Of a stretch of 42,946 bases of DNA, positions 31,497 through 39,443 are shown piece after piece (the stretch's first letter is position 1; each line of letters starts with the position of its first letter). Where the stretch lies: assembly GCA_944383035.1 (NCBI GenBank), contig CALWOE010000004.1:1-42946 (forward strand). Reading direction: 5' to 3'. The stretch is from an uncultured Clostridia bacterium. GTDB taxonomy: Bacteria; Bacillota; Clostridia; TANB77; CAG-465. Both the position numbers and the translations under genes were made by a program. The notes beneath the pieces were generated by a model. The model saw only the letters and a program-made list of their open reading frames with translations, was not told the origin of the DNA and ran no database searches.

Positions 31497-31886
31497 TTAT
31501 CCTTGATAACTAGCACTTGAAAATGCAAGTATTGGATAGAAAATATATGGTAAAAATATAAGACCTACTGCAAAGGCTCCTGATTTACCAAAACTTTTTG
31601 CAAGATATACATTTGTCATAATTAAAGCAAAAATATTTGCAAGTGGTACAAACATTAAAATTAAATACCACCATGGTAAATGTACTATCTCTAGTAATAC
31701 CCATGTATTATAAATAGGTATTATAGCTGCCCAACCAGGTTTATTTGCTTTTTTATATATAACCCACATTGAAATTATTGATATAATACCAATTGTAATA
31801 GCTATTACAAACAAAAATGCAAAAACTCCCATAATTGTCGCAAATGCATTTCCTGCAATATACGCACTAGCACTACTACTATACAT
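31497..31886 (-). CDS. DUF5684-like membrane protein, 129 aa
   Basis: Small polytopic protein with about three to four helices (about 15-42, 50-65, 70-92, 100-122). The core phrase Lys-Ala-Asn-Lys-Pro-Gly-Trp-Ala-Ala-Ile-Ile-Pro-Ile-Tyr-Asn (about 46-60), followed by Leu-Ala-Lys-Ser-Phe-Gly-Lys near 95, is what I remember for DUF5684, often found near signal peptidases. The function is unknown. AGGGGGG precedes the ATG. It is a single gene with a terminator. Confidence 0.8.
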   Translation of the reverse strand: MYSSSASAYIAGNAFATIMGVFAFLFVIAITIGIISIISMWVIYKKANKPGWAAIIPIYNTWVLLEIVHLPWWYLILMFVPLANIFALIMTNVYLAKSFGKSGAFAVGLIFLPYIFYPILAFSSASYQG

Positions 31887-31988
31887 AAACAGCCCCCCTA
31901 AAAAATAAATTAAAATAAAGTTATTTTATTATTATACTTATATATTACTATAAAATATAAATTTTTTCAACATTTTTTTATATACTTC

Positions 31989-32198
31989 TTACTTTACAAT
32001 TTTAAATCCTAATTTTTCAACTGTTTCTGATACTTTATTATAATCATATTTTTCTGAGTCTACTTCTAATATCATAGTTTTTGTATCAAAAATCACCTCA
32101 ACTTTATTTACAAAATCTAATTTTTCGATTTCTTCTTCTAAACCAAGTGCACATCCCATACAATGCATTCCTTCAATTTTAAAACTCAACTTTTCCAT
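31989..32198 (-). CDS. HMA-domain metal-binding protein (copper-chaperone-like)
   Basis: A single heavy-metal-associated domain of 69 residues. The metal motif Gly-Met-His-Cys-Met-Gly-Cys (about 10-16) is present, with a ferredoxin-like fold pattern and Leu-Gly-Phe-Lys near the end. It probably carries Cu(I) or a similar soft metal in the cytoplasm. No P-type ATPase or CsoR regulator is encoded beside it. AAAGGAGG precedes the ATG. A large hairpin followed by T lies directly upstream of the binding site. Confidence 0.9.
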   Translation of the reverse strand: MEKLSFKIEGMHCMGCALGLEEEIEKLDFVNKVEVIFDTKTMILEVDSEKYDYNKVSETVEKLGFKIVK

Positions 32199-32220
32199 AC
32201 AAATTCCTCCTTTAACAAAA

Positions 32221-32252
32221 ACTAGTAATATTGATAGCGCAATATTACTAGT
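32221..32252 (-). terminator. Strong hairpin before the HMA gene (priA terminator or attenuator)
   Basis: Perfect thirteen-base arms ACTAGTAATATTG (32221-32233) and CAATATTACTAGT (32240-32252) with a six-base loop, then TTTTTG on the minus strand, only about ten bases before the HMA ribosome binding site. A promoter-like TTGAAA-17-TAGAAT lies upstream of it, just after the priA stop, so it may attenuate the HMA transcript. Confidence 0.75.
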
Positions 32253-32338
32253 AAATCTAAAATAAAAAATTAATGGTATTTTGTATAAAAATACTTTATA
32301 CTATTATATTCTAACATATAATAATTAAATTTTCAACA

Positions 32339-34597
32339 TTATAAAATCATACTATGAGGATTTTTACTAATAATAAAAGATATATTTTTATTCTTTATTT
32401 TATTAAACTTATTTATTTTAATATATATATTGTTATAGAACTTAGTATTTGCAATAGTTTTTACAACAATATATATTCTAAACTTATTATTTATTTTCTG
32501 AATATATGGTGATTTAGGAGAAAAAACTTTATATAAATTATCTATATCCTCTTTTAATATATTATATAATATGTTTGATTCTTTTTTTAATTCTTCTTGA
32601 TTATTTGAAATAAGTTCAAATATGATCAAATCTTGAAAAGGTGGATAAAGAAAATTTTTTCTAAATGAAATTTCATTTTCATAAAAATCATTATAACTAT
32701 GATCTTTTACTGCTTGTAATATTTTATTATCAACATCTATAGTTTGAATTATTACTCTTCCTTTTTTATCCTTTCTTCCTGCTCTTCCTGAAACTTGCGA
32801 TATATTAGAAAAAGCTTTTTCAGAAGCCAAATAATCATTCATCGATAACATAGAATCTGCACCTAAAATTCCAACTAAAGTAACATTTGGTATATCATGA
32901 CCTTTACTTATCATTTGTGTACCAACCAAAACATTTATATTTTTATTCCTAAATTCATCTAATATTTTTTGATGTGCATCTTTTGTTATTGTTGTATCAG
33001 CATCCATTCTAAGTATTGAAATACCAGGATACAACATATTTAATTCTTCTTCTACTTTTTGTGTTCCTATAGTACTACTAGATATATTTTGACTTCCACA
33101 CATAGGACATGTATCAACATTTTTTATTGCTTGCATACAATAATGACACAATAGTAAATTATTTGATTTATGATATGTCATTGCAACATCACAATTATTG
33201 CATTTAAATATATATGAACAATCATTACATTTTAAATATGAGCTATATCCTCTTCTATTTAAAAAAATCATTGTTTGTTCATTTCTTTCAATGTTTTTTC
33301 TTATTTCATCCTTTAATAAATTACTAAATATTGATTTGTTTCCAAAAAGCCTTTCTTCTTTCATATCTACTAGTTCAACTTCTGGCAAAACTGATACTCC
33401 CGGTCTATTTTTCATTTCATACAAGTCTATTTGACCATTTTTTGCTTTATAATATGTAGTGACTTCAGGTGTTGCCGAGCCTAATACTAAAATAGCATCG
33501 TTTTGTTTACAAATATATGATGCTATATCTTTAGTAGAATATTTAGGTGTTGTAGAAGAATAATAACTTGAATCATGTTCCTCATCAATTATTACAAGTC
33601 CAATATTATCGAGTGGAGCAAAAATTGCAGATCTTGCACCAATTACGATATCCACTTCATTATTTTTTATTCTTTTATATTCTTCTTTTCTTTGAGCTAT
33701 TGTCATTTTACTATGAAGTATAGCAATATTATTACCAAACCTAGATACAAATCTTACTACTGTTTGATATGTAAGTGAAATTTCTGGCACAAGTACAATT
33801 ACTGTTTTATTTTTACTTAATACTTTTTCTATTAATTGTAAATATACTTCTGTTTTTCCACTTCCAGTTACGCCATGAATAAGTATTTGTTTATATTTTC
33901 CAATATCTATATCTTTTGATATTGAATCTATTACAACTTTTTGCTCATTTGTTGGATTTAATTTATATGTTCTTTCTACTTTTATATTTTTTAATAAATC
34001 AACTTTTTTATCTTTTTTTATAAATTCTATATAACCATTTTTCTTAACTGTGTTTATAACTGATCTTGAAATACCTAGTCCATCTATTAAATCATTTATT
34101 AACACATTATCATTTTCTAGCAAAAATTTAAGTAACCTTATATGATTTCCACTTTTTATAACGCCACTTTCAATCTCTTGTGTTATTTCATATTCAGATT
34201 TAATAACTTTTACATATATATCTTGTTTTGTATTTAGACTTTTATTTGACTTTTTTGATGATGTTCCAGGTGGTAGCATTAATTTTAATGCATCATAAAC
34301 ATTACAAAAATATATATATGATATATATTTAGCAAGTTTTAGTTTCTTTTCGTCTATATATGATATTTCATCTAATATATTAGTTATTTCTTTTAATTTA
34401 TATTTTCTAGAATTTAAATCTTCTTTTGTTTCTTCATATAACTTTACAATTATTCCTTCCTCATTTTTTCTTCCAAAACTTACTTCGACTCTTTTTCCAA
34501 TTTCTACTTTATCTTCTAAAGTAATAGGTACTAAATAATCATAAACTTTATTTAAAGATTTTACCGAAGTATTTATCAAAACTTTTACAACTTTCAT
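32339..34597 (-). CDS. priA: Primosomal helicase PriA
   Basis: 3'-5' helicase that restarts stalled replication forks by loading the primosome. The 752 residues have the N-terminal DNA-binding domains, Walker A GVTGSGKTE (near 241-249), the DEEH box in VIIDEEHD, and the zinc-binding insertion with cysteine pairs (Cys-Asn-Asp-Cys, Cys-Asn-Asn-Cys, Cys-His-Tyr-Cys, Cys-Pro-Met-Cys). The later helicase motifs, such as Gly-Arg-Ala-Gly-Arg, also follow. GAGGTAA precedes the ATG. The C-terminal tail is unusually rich in Asn, Lys and Ile. Confidence 0.97.
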   Translation of the reverse strand: MKVVKVLINTSVKSLNKVYDYLVPITLEDKVEIGKRVEVSFGRKNEEGIIVKLYEETKEDLNSRKYKLKEITNILDEISYIDEKKLKLAKYISYIYFCNVYDALKLMLPPGTSSKKSNKSLNTKQDIYVKVIKSEYEITQEIESGVIKSGNHIRLLKFLLENDNVLINDLIDGLGISRSVINTVKKNGYIEFIKKDKKVDLLKNIKVERTYKLNPTNEQKVVIDSISKDIDIGKYKQILIHGVTGSGKTEVYLQLIEKVLSKNKTVIVLVPEISLTYQTVVRFVSRFGNNIAILHSKMTIAQRKEEYKRIKNNEVDIVIGARSAIFAPLDNIGLVIIDEEHDSSYYSSTTPKYSTKDIASYICKQNDAILVLGSATPEVTTYYKAKNGQIDLYEMKNRPGVSVLPEVELVDMKEERLFGNKSIFSNLLKDEIRKNIERNEQTMIFLNRRGYSSYLKCNDCSYIFKCNNCDVAMTYHKSNNLLLCHYCMQAIKNVDTCPMCGSQNISSSTIGTQKVEEELNMLYPGISILRMDADTTITKDAHQKILDEFRNKNINVLVGTQMISKGHDIPNVTLVGILGADSMLSMNDYLASEKAFSNISQVSGRAGRKDKKGRVIIQTIDVDNKILQAVKDHSYNDFYENEISFRKNFLYPPFQDLIIFELISNNQEELKKESNILYNILKEDIDNLYKVFSPKSPYIQKINNKFRIYIVVKTIANTKFYNNIYIKINKFNKIKNKNISFIISKNPHSMIL

Positions 34598-34650
34598 ATT
34601 TTTACCTCATATATATTATACTAAACAGACGTTTTTTAGTCAAGAAAAAA

Positions 34651-34673
34651 CTATCTATCATTTTGATAGATAG
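34651..34673 (-). terminator. Second terminator before priA
   Basis: Perfect nine-base arms CTATCTATC and GATAGATAG with a five-base loop, followed by TTTTTTC on the minus strand. It is the second of two tandem terminators after the 118-aa gene. Confidence 0.88.
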
Positions 34674-34730
34674 CAAGTATATTTTAAATGTAATTATATA
34701 TAATTTCATAGATAATTAACTAAAAAAAAA

Positions 34731-34755
34731 TAAAGAAAGTATAAAACTTTCTTTA
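34731..34755 (-). terminator. First terminator of the 118-aa gene
   Basis: Ten-base arms TAAAGAAAGT (34731-34740) and ACTTTCTTTA (34746-34755), overlapping the stop codon, followed by nine T on the minus strand. Confidence 0.82.
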
Positions 34756-35109
34756 ATTTTTTGGTTTTACTTTATTTAATTTTTCCAGATAATATAATAA
34801 ATCAATGTATTTTGCCAACATATCTAACATATTATATTTATCCTTATATTTACATGTTACTGTATAATGTTTTTTTTCATACATGTAAAAAATAAAATTA
34901 ATATTAGCGCTTTTGCAACATCCTCTTAAATTACTTAAATAATTATTTAAATCTTTATCATTTTCAGACTTTGTTTCATTAATTAAACTATCTGAAATTA
35001 AGTAAATAAAATCAATAACATTATTTGATTGTCGATTAATTACATCTGCTACATCATTTACTATATTTTTTGATACCTCATCATAGTAAACATAATCTTG
35101 TTTTAACAT
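34753..35109 (-). CDS. Unknown protein, 118 aa
   Basis: I do not recognise it. The protein is mostly helical, with an Asp/Asn-rich middle, an adjacent cysteine pair near residue 64 and many Tyr. No signal peptide or membrane segment is visible. AGGAGG precedes the ATG. It lies between nrdR and priA but is separated from both by terminators. Confidence 0.75.
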   Translation of the reverse strand: MLKQDYVYYDEVSKNIVNDVADVINRQSNNVIDFIYLISDSLINETKSENDKDLNNYLSNLRGCCKSANINFIFYMYEKKHYTVTCKYKDKYNMLDMLAKYIDLLYYLEKLNKVKPKN

Positions 35110-35181
35110 ACAAATTACCTCCTAAATAATTATTCTTAGATAGTTATTAAAATACGGCATCATTATATCACAAAGTAAAAA

Positions 35182-35226
35182 AAAAGTAAAGAAAGCCATT
35201 TTTATAACTTTCTTTAACTTTACTTT
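35182..35226 (-). terminator. Terminator of the nrd operon
   Basis: The imperfect arms GTAAAGAAAG and CTTTCTTTAACTTTAC, with a two-base bulge, are followed on the minus strand by nine T. It lies directly after the nrdR stop. Confidence 0.78.
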
Positions 35227-35230
35227 AATT

Positions 35231-35680
35231 TTACTTTAGTAATTTATTTAATTCTTTTTTAAATTCATTTATATCTTTAAATTGTCTATAAACTGAAGCA
35301 AATCTTACATAAGCAATCTCATCTAATTTTTTTAATCTTTCTATTACCATATCACCTATATATGAAGCTTCAACTTCTCTTTTTAAAGAATTATTAATTT
35401 CTATTTCAATTTCATCTACTGTTTTTTCAATTTCTTCTATAGAAACCGGTCTTTTTTCACAGGCTCTTATCATACCATTTATAATTTTATTTCTATCAAA
35501 TTGTTGTCTTAAGCCATTCTTTTTTATAACCATAATTGGTGTAACTTCTATTTTCTCATAAGTTGTAAATCTATTTTTACAATTTAGACATTCTCTTCTT
35601 CTTCTAATTGCATTTCCTTCTTCTATAGATCTTGAATCTACAACTTTACTTTCCTCACAACCACATTTTAAACAGTGCAT
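35231..35680 (-). CDS. nrdR: Ribonucleotide reductase repressor NrdR
   Basis: Zinc-ribbon/ATP-cone repressor that senses ATP and dATP and shuts down ribonucleotide reductase genes. The 149 residues contain Cys3, Cys6, Cys31 and Cys34, with Arg-Arg-Arg-Glu between, and an ATP cone at about 49-139. AAAGGAG precedes the ATG. It is the last gene of the nrdD operon. A match to the NrdR box in the nrdD promoter implies autoregulation. Confidence 0.97.
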   Translation of the reverse strand: MHCLKCGCEESKVVDSRSIEEGNAIRRRRECLNCKNRFTTYEKIEVTPIMVIKKNGLRQQFDRNKIINGMIRACEKRPVSIEEIEKTVDEIEIEINNSLKREVEASYIGDMVIERLKKLDEIAYVRFASVYRQFKDINEFKKELNKLLK

Positions 35681-35695
35681 AACTACTCCTTTTTA

Positions 35696-36211
35696 CTAAA
35701 AATTATATAAAACAATTTTATTTTGTTCTAAACTTTTCTTTACATCTATTGAACGTTGATTTAAACTACCTCTATATGGTAATTTATCTGATTTTAAATC
35801 AAGTATAAATTTTCCATCTATTAATACATCTGTATTTTTTAATAGTTCTAAAAATCCATTATTTTCATTTGCATTTTTTATTAAATATTCATAATCAAAA
35901 CCAGTATAACAAATAACATCCAATCTATTTCTATCTAATTTTTCAACAAGCATAGCCATCTTTTTAGCTTGAATAAATGGATCACCACCAGATAAAGTTA
36001 CACCCTTAAGTAGTGGATTTTTGTTTATGTCACAAACTATGTCATCTATTTTTACCCATTCTCCACCATTTATATCATGTGTTTCCGGGTTATGACATCC
36101 AGGACAATTATGTGGACATCCTTGAGTAAATATTGTATACCTAAATCCTGGTCCATCAACAGTAGATTCTTTTACCACTCCTGCAAGTTTTATACAATCT
36201 TCATGTTCCAT
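35696..36211 (-). CDS. nrdG: Anaerobic ribonucleotide reductase activase NrdG
   Basis: Radical SAM enzyme that installs the glycyl radical on NrdD, using a [4Fe-4S] cluster and S-adenosylmethionine. The 171 residues have the cluster motif Cys32-Pro-His-Asn-Cys36-Pro-Gly-Cys39-His and the Ser-Gly-Gly-Asp-Pro segment (near 74-78). It starts nine bases after the stop of the 97-residue radical-tail protein, so all three nrd proteins are made from one message. Confidence 0.97.
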   Translation of the reverse strand: MEHEDCIKLAGVVKESTVDGPGFRYTIFTQGCPHNCPGCHNPETHDINGGEWVKIDDIVCDINKNPLLKGVTLSGGDPFIQAKKMAMLVEKLDRNRLDVICYTGFDYEYLIKNANENNGFLELLKNTDVLIDGKFILDLKSDKLPYRGSLNQRSIDVKKSLEQNKIVLYNF

Positions 36212-36220
36212 ATTTGTTAC

Positions 36221-36514
36221 CTAACAACAAGAGAATTTTTGATAAGCACCATTTACATCATGTTTTACTCTATCATGTTCTTCTGCCCTTTTTCCATTAT
36301 TAAATCTATCTACTGTTCCTACTAAATATCCTGTTATTCTTCTTATTCTTTCAAATGGTACATTTTCAAAAGTATAATTTAAATCTACATATTCACCATC
36401 TATTTTTATATCTAATGTATCAATCATTTTTCCTGGATTTTTTTGCATAACATGATCTACATATTTATCAATTTCTTTTTGTTCCATTTCTCCACCAATA
36501 ACATTAATTTTCAT
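36221..36514 (-). CDS. Free-standing glycyl-radical-tail protein of NrdD (GrcA-like spare part)
   Basis: A 97-residue protein in two parts. Residues 1-53 form a unique alpha/beta-type segment unlike NrdD. Residues 54-88 are identical to residues 807-841 of the NrdD encoded just upstream, including Arg-Ile-Thr-Gly62-Tyr-Leu. Gly62 aligns with the NrdD glycine that carries the radical (Gly815). The end is Phe-Ser-Cys-Cys. GGGGGAG precedes the ATG. The gene lies between nrdD and nrdG. By analogy with GrcA (YfiD), which replaces the oxygen-cleaved tail of pyruvate formate-lyase, I infer it could restore damaged NrdD or act as a decoy or regulator of NrdG. I recall similar short 'NrdD' annotations in clostridia, so the gene may be widespread while its role is undescribed. 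It is not a pseudogene fragment: it has its own start, binding site and N-terminal part. Confidence 0.82.
   Translation of the reverse strand: MKINVIGGEMEQKEIDKYVDHVMQKNPGKMIDTLDIKIDGEYVDLNYTFENVPFERIRRITGYLVGTVDRFNNGKRAEEHDRVKHDVNGAYQKFSCC
36251..36355 (-). repeat. 105-base repeat, copy 1 (radical-tail protein)
   Basis: Exactly 35 codons, differing from 36620-36724 at only three bases (36275, 36287, 36296), all synonymous. The flanking sequences are unrelated. Confidence 0.97.
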
Positions 36515-36539
36515 ATTAATCTCCCCCTAAATTAAATAT

Positions 36540-36574
36540 ATAGATATAGCAATTATAATTTTTGCTATATCTAT
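36540..36574 (-). promoter_or_regulatory. Thirteen-pair hairpin between nrdD and the radical-tail gene
   Basis: Perfect arms ATAGATATAGCAA (36540-36552) and TTGCTATATCTAT (36562-36574) with a nine-base loop in the 87-base gap. It lacks a strong T run, so it is more likely a processing or stability element, or a leaky attenuator, than a full terminator. Confidence 0.55.
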
Positions 36575-36601
36575 TACTACATCTAAATTACAATTTAAAT
36601 A

Positions 36602-39142
36602 TTAAATTTTTTCATAACTATTTACATCATGTTTTACTCTATCGTGTTCTTCTGCTCTTTTTCCGTTATTAAATCTATCTACTGTTCCTACTAAATATCC
36701 TGTTATTCTTCTTATTCTTTCAAAACCAGTTGAATTATCATCATATTCTTTTCTTCCACAATGTGGACATACATCTTTAATAATTCCTGTATAACCACAA
36801 ATTGGATCTCTATCTACTGGATGGTTTATTGCTCCATAACCAATTCCATTTTCTTTCATACATCTAACCACTTGAATGAACGCATCTAAATTCTTTGTTG
36901 GATCTCCATCAAGTTCAACATAACTAATATGTCCACCATTTGTAAAGTTATGATATGGTGCTTCTATTTCTATTTTCTTGAATGCTGAAATTTTATAATA
37001 TACAGGTACATGGAATGAATTTGTATAATATTCTTTATCTGTTATACCTGGAATTACTCCAAATTTCTTTTTATCTATTTTTACAAATCTTCCAGATAGC
37101 CCTTCAGCTGGAGTTGCTATAAGTGAGAAGTTAAGACCAGTTCTTTCACTAGCTTCATCCATTCTCTGCCTCATATATCCAACTATTTTTAAACCTAACT
37201 CTTGTGCTTCTTCACTTTCACCATGATGTACACCAATTAAAGCTTTTAAACACTCTGCAAGACCTATAAATCCTAATGTTAAAGTTCCATGTTTTAAAAC
37301 TTCTCTTACTTCATCATTTGGATTTAGTTTTTCTGAGTCAAGCCATACATGTTGTCCTATTAAGAATGGATAATTCATAGCTTTTTTTCTTGATTGTATT
37401 TCAAGTCTATCTAATAATTGATCTATTATTAAATCAATTTTATCAGATAACAACTCAAAGAACTTATCTATATTATGATTTGCAAGAATACCAAGTCTTG
37501 GTAAGTTAACTGATGTAAAGCTTAAATTACCTCTACCACAAGTAACTTGTCTTGTTTTATCATAATTATTTGCCATAACTCTTGTTCTACATCCCATATA
37601 TGCTATTTCTGTATTATAGTCACCTGGTTTATAATATTCCAAATTAAATGGTGCATCTATAAATGAGAAGTTAGGGAATAATCTTTTTGCAGATACTCTA
37701 CATGCAAGTTTAAATATATCATAGTTTGGTTCACCTTCATTATAATTTATTCCATCTTTAATTTTTAAAATTTGAATTGGGAATATAGGTGTTTCTCCAT
37801 GACCTAAACCAGCTTCTGTTGCAAGTAATACTTGTTTCATTGCAAGTCTACCTTCTGGTGTTGTATCAAGACCATAATTTATAGAAGAAAATGGAACTTG
37901 AGCACCAGCACGTGAATGCATAGTATTTAAATTATGTATAAAACCTTCCATAGCTTGATATGTTTCTCTTGTAATTTCTTCTTCTGCATATTTTTTTGCA
38001 AATTGTTGTATTTTTTCAGCCAATTTATTTCCAAATTTTTTTGTTAATTCTTCTTTTTCATATTTCATATATCCACTTGTATCTTCAAGGGTTGGATATA
38101 CATTATATTTTTCTAATATAGTATCAGCAATCATTTGTGCTACATCTTCACTATTATTAATATCATTTAAAATTTCTATTGTTTTATTTAATGAATTTAT
38201 TATATTTTTATTTTCTCTTACTTTTTCAAATAATTCATCTACATTAGAAGAATTTGCATTTACACCATTTAACAAATCTAATGCTGTTTGAACTTGTGGT
38301 AATATATCTGCGTCACTTATTTTGTTCATAACCATTCTTTTTACAGCTTCTGTTCCGTTATTATCTGTTAAAAGTTCTATAGCTTTCTTTAAATTTTTTA
38401 AATATAATTTTCTGTAAGATTTTCTAATACCAATTGCCATTGCATATTCAAAATTTGGTATTGATTGACCGCCATGTTGATCGTTCTGATTAGATTGAAT
38501 AGCAATTGCTGCTAGTGCTGCATATGAACCAATTGATTGTGGTTCTCTTAAATGACCTTCACCAGTACTAAAACCATCTTTAAATAATTTAATTAAATCA
38601 ATTTGACAACATGTTGTAGTAAGTGTTAAAAAATCTAAATCATGTATATGTATATCTCCATTTATATGTGCTTCTGCATGTTCTTTTTTTAATACAAACA
38701 TTTGATAGAATTTTTTTGCACTTTCAGAACCATATTTTAGCATTGTTCCCATTGCTGTATCTGCATTTACATTTGCATTTTCTCTTTTAACATCACTATC
38801 TTTTGCATCTTTAAATGTTAAATGTTGCAATGTTTGCATAATATCAGATTTCATTTCTCTTTGTTTTGTTCTTTCTGATCTATATACTATATATGCTTTT
38901 GCTGTAGAAGCATGACCTTCTTCAATTAAAACTTTTTCTACTGCATCTTGTATTTGTTCTACTGAAGGATATTTTACATTCAAATTTTCTTCAATATAAT
39001 CACAAACTTTAAACGCAAGTCTTTGTGCCTCTTGATAATCACTACCACCAACTGACTCTGCCGCTTTGTATATTGCTTTTGAAATTTTTTCTACATTAAA
39101 AGGAACTTTTCTTCCATCTCTTTTGATTATCATTGTAATCAT
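36602..39142 (-). CDS. nrdD: Class III (anaerobic) ribonucleoside-triphosphate reductase NrdD
   Basis: Glycyl-radical enzyme that reduces NTPs to dNTPs without oxygen. The 846 residues have an N-terminal ATP cone (about 4-95, starting Ile-Lys-Arg-Asp-Gly-Arg), the catalytic barrel with Thr-Thr-Cys-Cys-Gln near 177, Met-Gly-Cys-Arg-Thr-Arg and Thr-Cys-Gly-Arg-Gly-Asn, a cysteine-rich zinc region (Ile-Cys-Gly-Tyr-Thr-Gly ... Val-Cys-Pro-His-Cys-Gly), and the radical loop Arg-Ile-Thr-Gly815-Tyr-Leu near the end. The first of two close ATGs is best placed after AAGGGGTGG. The promoter overlaps the region controlled by an NrdR box. The C-terminal 35 codons are duplicated in the next gene. Confidence 0.98.
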   Translation of the reverse strand: MITMIIKRDGRKVPFNVEKISKAIYKAAESVGGSDYQEAQRLAFKVCDYIEENLNVKYPSVEQIQDAVEKVLIEEGHASTAKAYIVYRSERTKQREMKSDIMQTLQHLTFKDAKDSDVKRENANVNADTAMGTMLKYGSESAKKFYQMFVLKKEHAEAHINGDIHIHDLDFLTLTTTCCQIDLIKLFKDGFSTGEGHLREPQSIGSYAALAAIAIQSNQNDQHGGQSIPNFEYAMAIGIRKSYRKLYLKNLKKAIELLTDNNGTEAVKRMVMNKISDADILPQVQTALDLLNGVNANSSNVDELFEKVRENKNIINSLNKTIEILNDINNSEDVAQMIADTILEKYNVYPTLEDTSGYMKYEKEELTKKFGNKLAEKIQQFAKKYAEEEITRETYQAMEGFIHNLNTMHSRAGAQVPFSSINYGLDTTPEGRLAMKQVLLATEAGLGHGETPIFPIQILKIKDGINYNEGEPNYDIFKLACRVSAKRLFPNFSFIDAPFNLEYYKPGDYNTEIAYMGCRTRVMANNYDKTRQVTCGRGNLSFTSVNLPRLGILANHNIDKFFELLSDKIDLIIDQLLDRLEIQSRKKAMNYPFLIGQHVWLDSEKLNPNDEVREVLKHGTLTLGFIGLAECLKALIGVHHGESEEAQELGLKIVGYMRQRMDEASERTGLNFSLIATPAEGLSGRFVKIDKKKFGVIPGITDKEYYTNSFHVPVYYKISAFKKIEIEAPYHNFTNGGHISYVELDGDPTKNLDAFIQVVRCMKENGIGYGAINHPVDRDPICGYTGIIKDVCPHCGRKEYDDNSTGFERIRRITGYLVGTVDRFNNGKRAEEHDRVKHDVNSYEKI
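36620..36724 (-). repeat. 105-base repeat, copy 2 (NrdD C-terminus)
   Basis: Codons 807-841 of nrdD, 102 of 105 bases identical to 36251-36355. The differences are at 36644, 36656 and 36665. Confidence 0.97.
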
Positions 39143-39178
39143 TCAAATACCACCCCTTGTGCCTATGTGTTTTATAAA

Positions 39179-39194
39179 ATACAATATATTGTGT
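39179..39194. promoter_or_regulatory. NrdR box
   Basis: ATACAATATATTGTGT matches the NrdR consensus (acaCwAtATaTwGtgt, from memory) at 15 of 16 positions. It is centred just downstream of the nrdD transcription start, a good place for repression. The usual second box at about one and a half turns is weak or missing here. Confidence 0.8.
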
Positions 39195-39208
39195 TTTTAC
39201 TGATTTGA

Positions 39209-39237
39209 ATTATACCATTAAGAAAAATTAAAGTCAA
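39209..39237 (-). promoter_or_regulatory. Promoter of the nrdD operon
   Basis: On the minus strand, TTGACT (39232-39237), 17-base spacer, TATAAT (39209-39214). Confidence 0.85.
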
Positions 39238-39390
39238 GTATTTTTTACAAAAAAAATGTCGATTTAACTGGTAAAAAAATACAATAATTTTTACATATTT
39301 TTACAGTATATTTATAACTATATTTTATATATTTTTATAATACATAACTAATTTACATTTTTTATTTATGTAAAAAATTTTTTTCAAAAA

Positions 39391-39418
39391 AAAGATCTCA
39401 AAAATAATTGAGACCTTT
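39391..39418 (-). terminator. Terminator of the 131-aa gene
   Basis: Eleven-base arms AAAGATCTCAA and TTGAGACCTTT with one mismatch, followed by T on the minus strand. Confidence 0.82.
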
Positions 39419-39443
39419 AAAAATAATTTGCATTTTTTTTAAC

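Larger units (their letters stand above)
39143..39443. other. Intergenic region upstream of nrdD
   Basis: A 301-base stretch. It holds the nrdD leader and NrdR box (39179-39194), the nrdD promoter (39209-39237), about 150 bases of AT-rich DNA in which I see nothing further, and the terminator of the 131-aa gene (39391-39418). Confidence 0.7.

Noticed and set aside
36221..36514. The 97-residue protein as a broken duplicate of nrdD
   Set aside because: It has its own strong ribosome binding site, an unrelated 53-residue N-terminus with no decay, an intact radical loop and only synonymous changes in the duplicated part.
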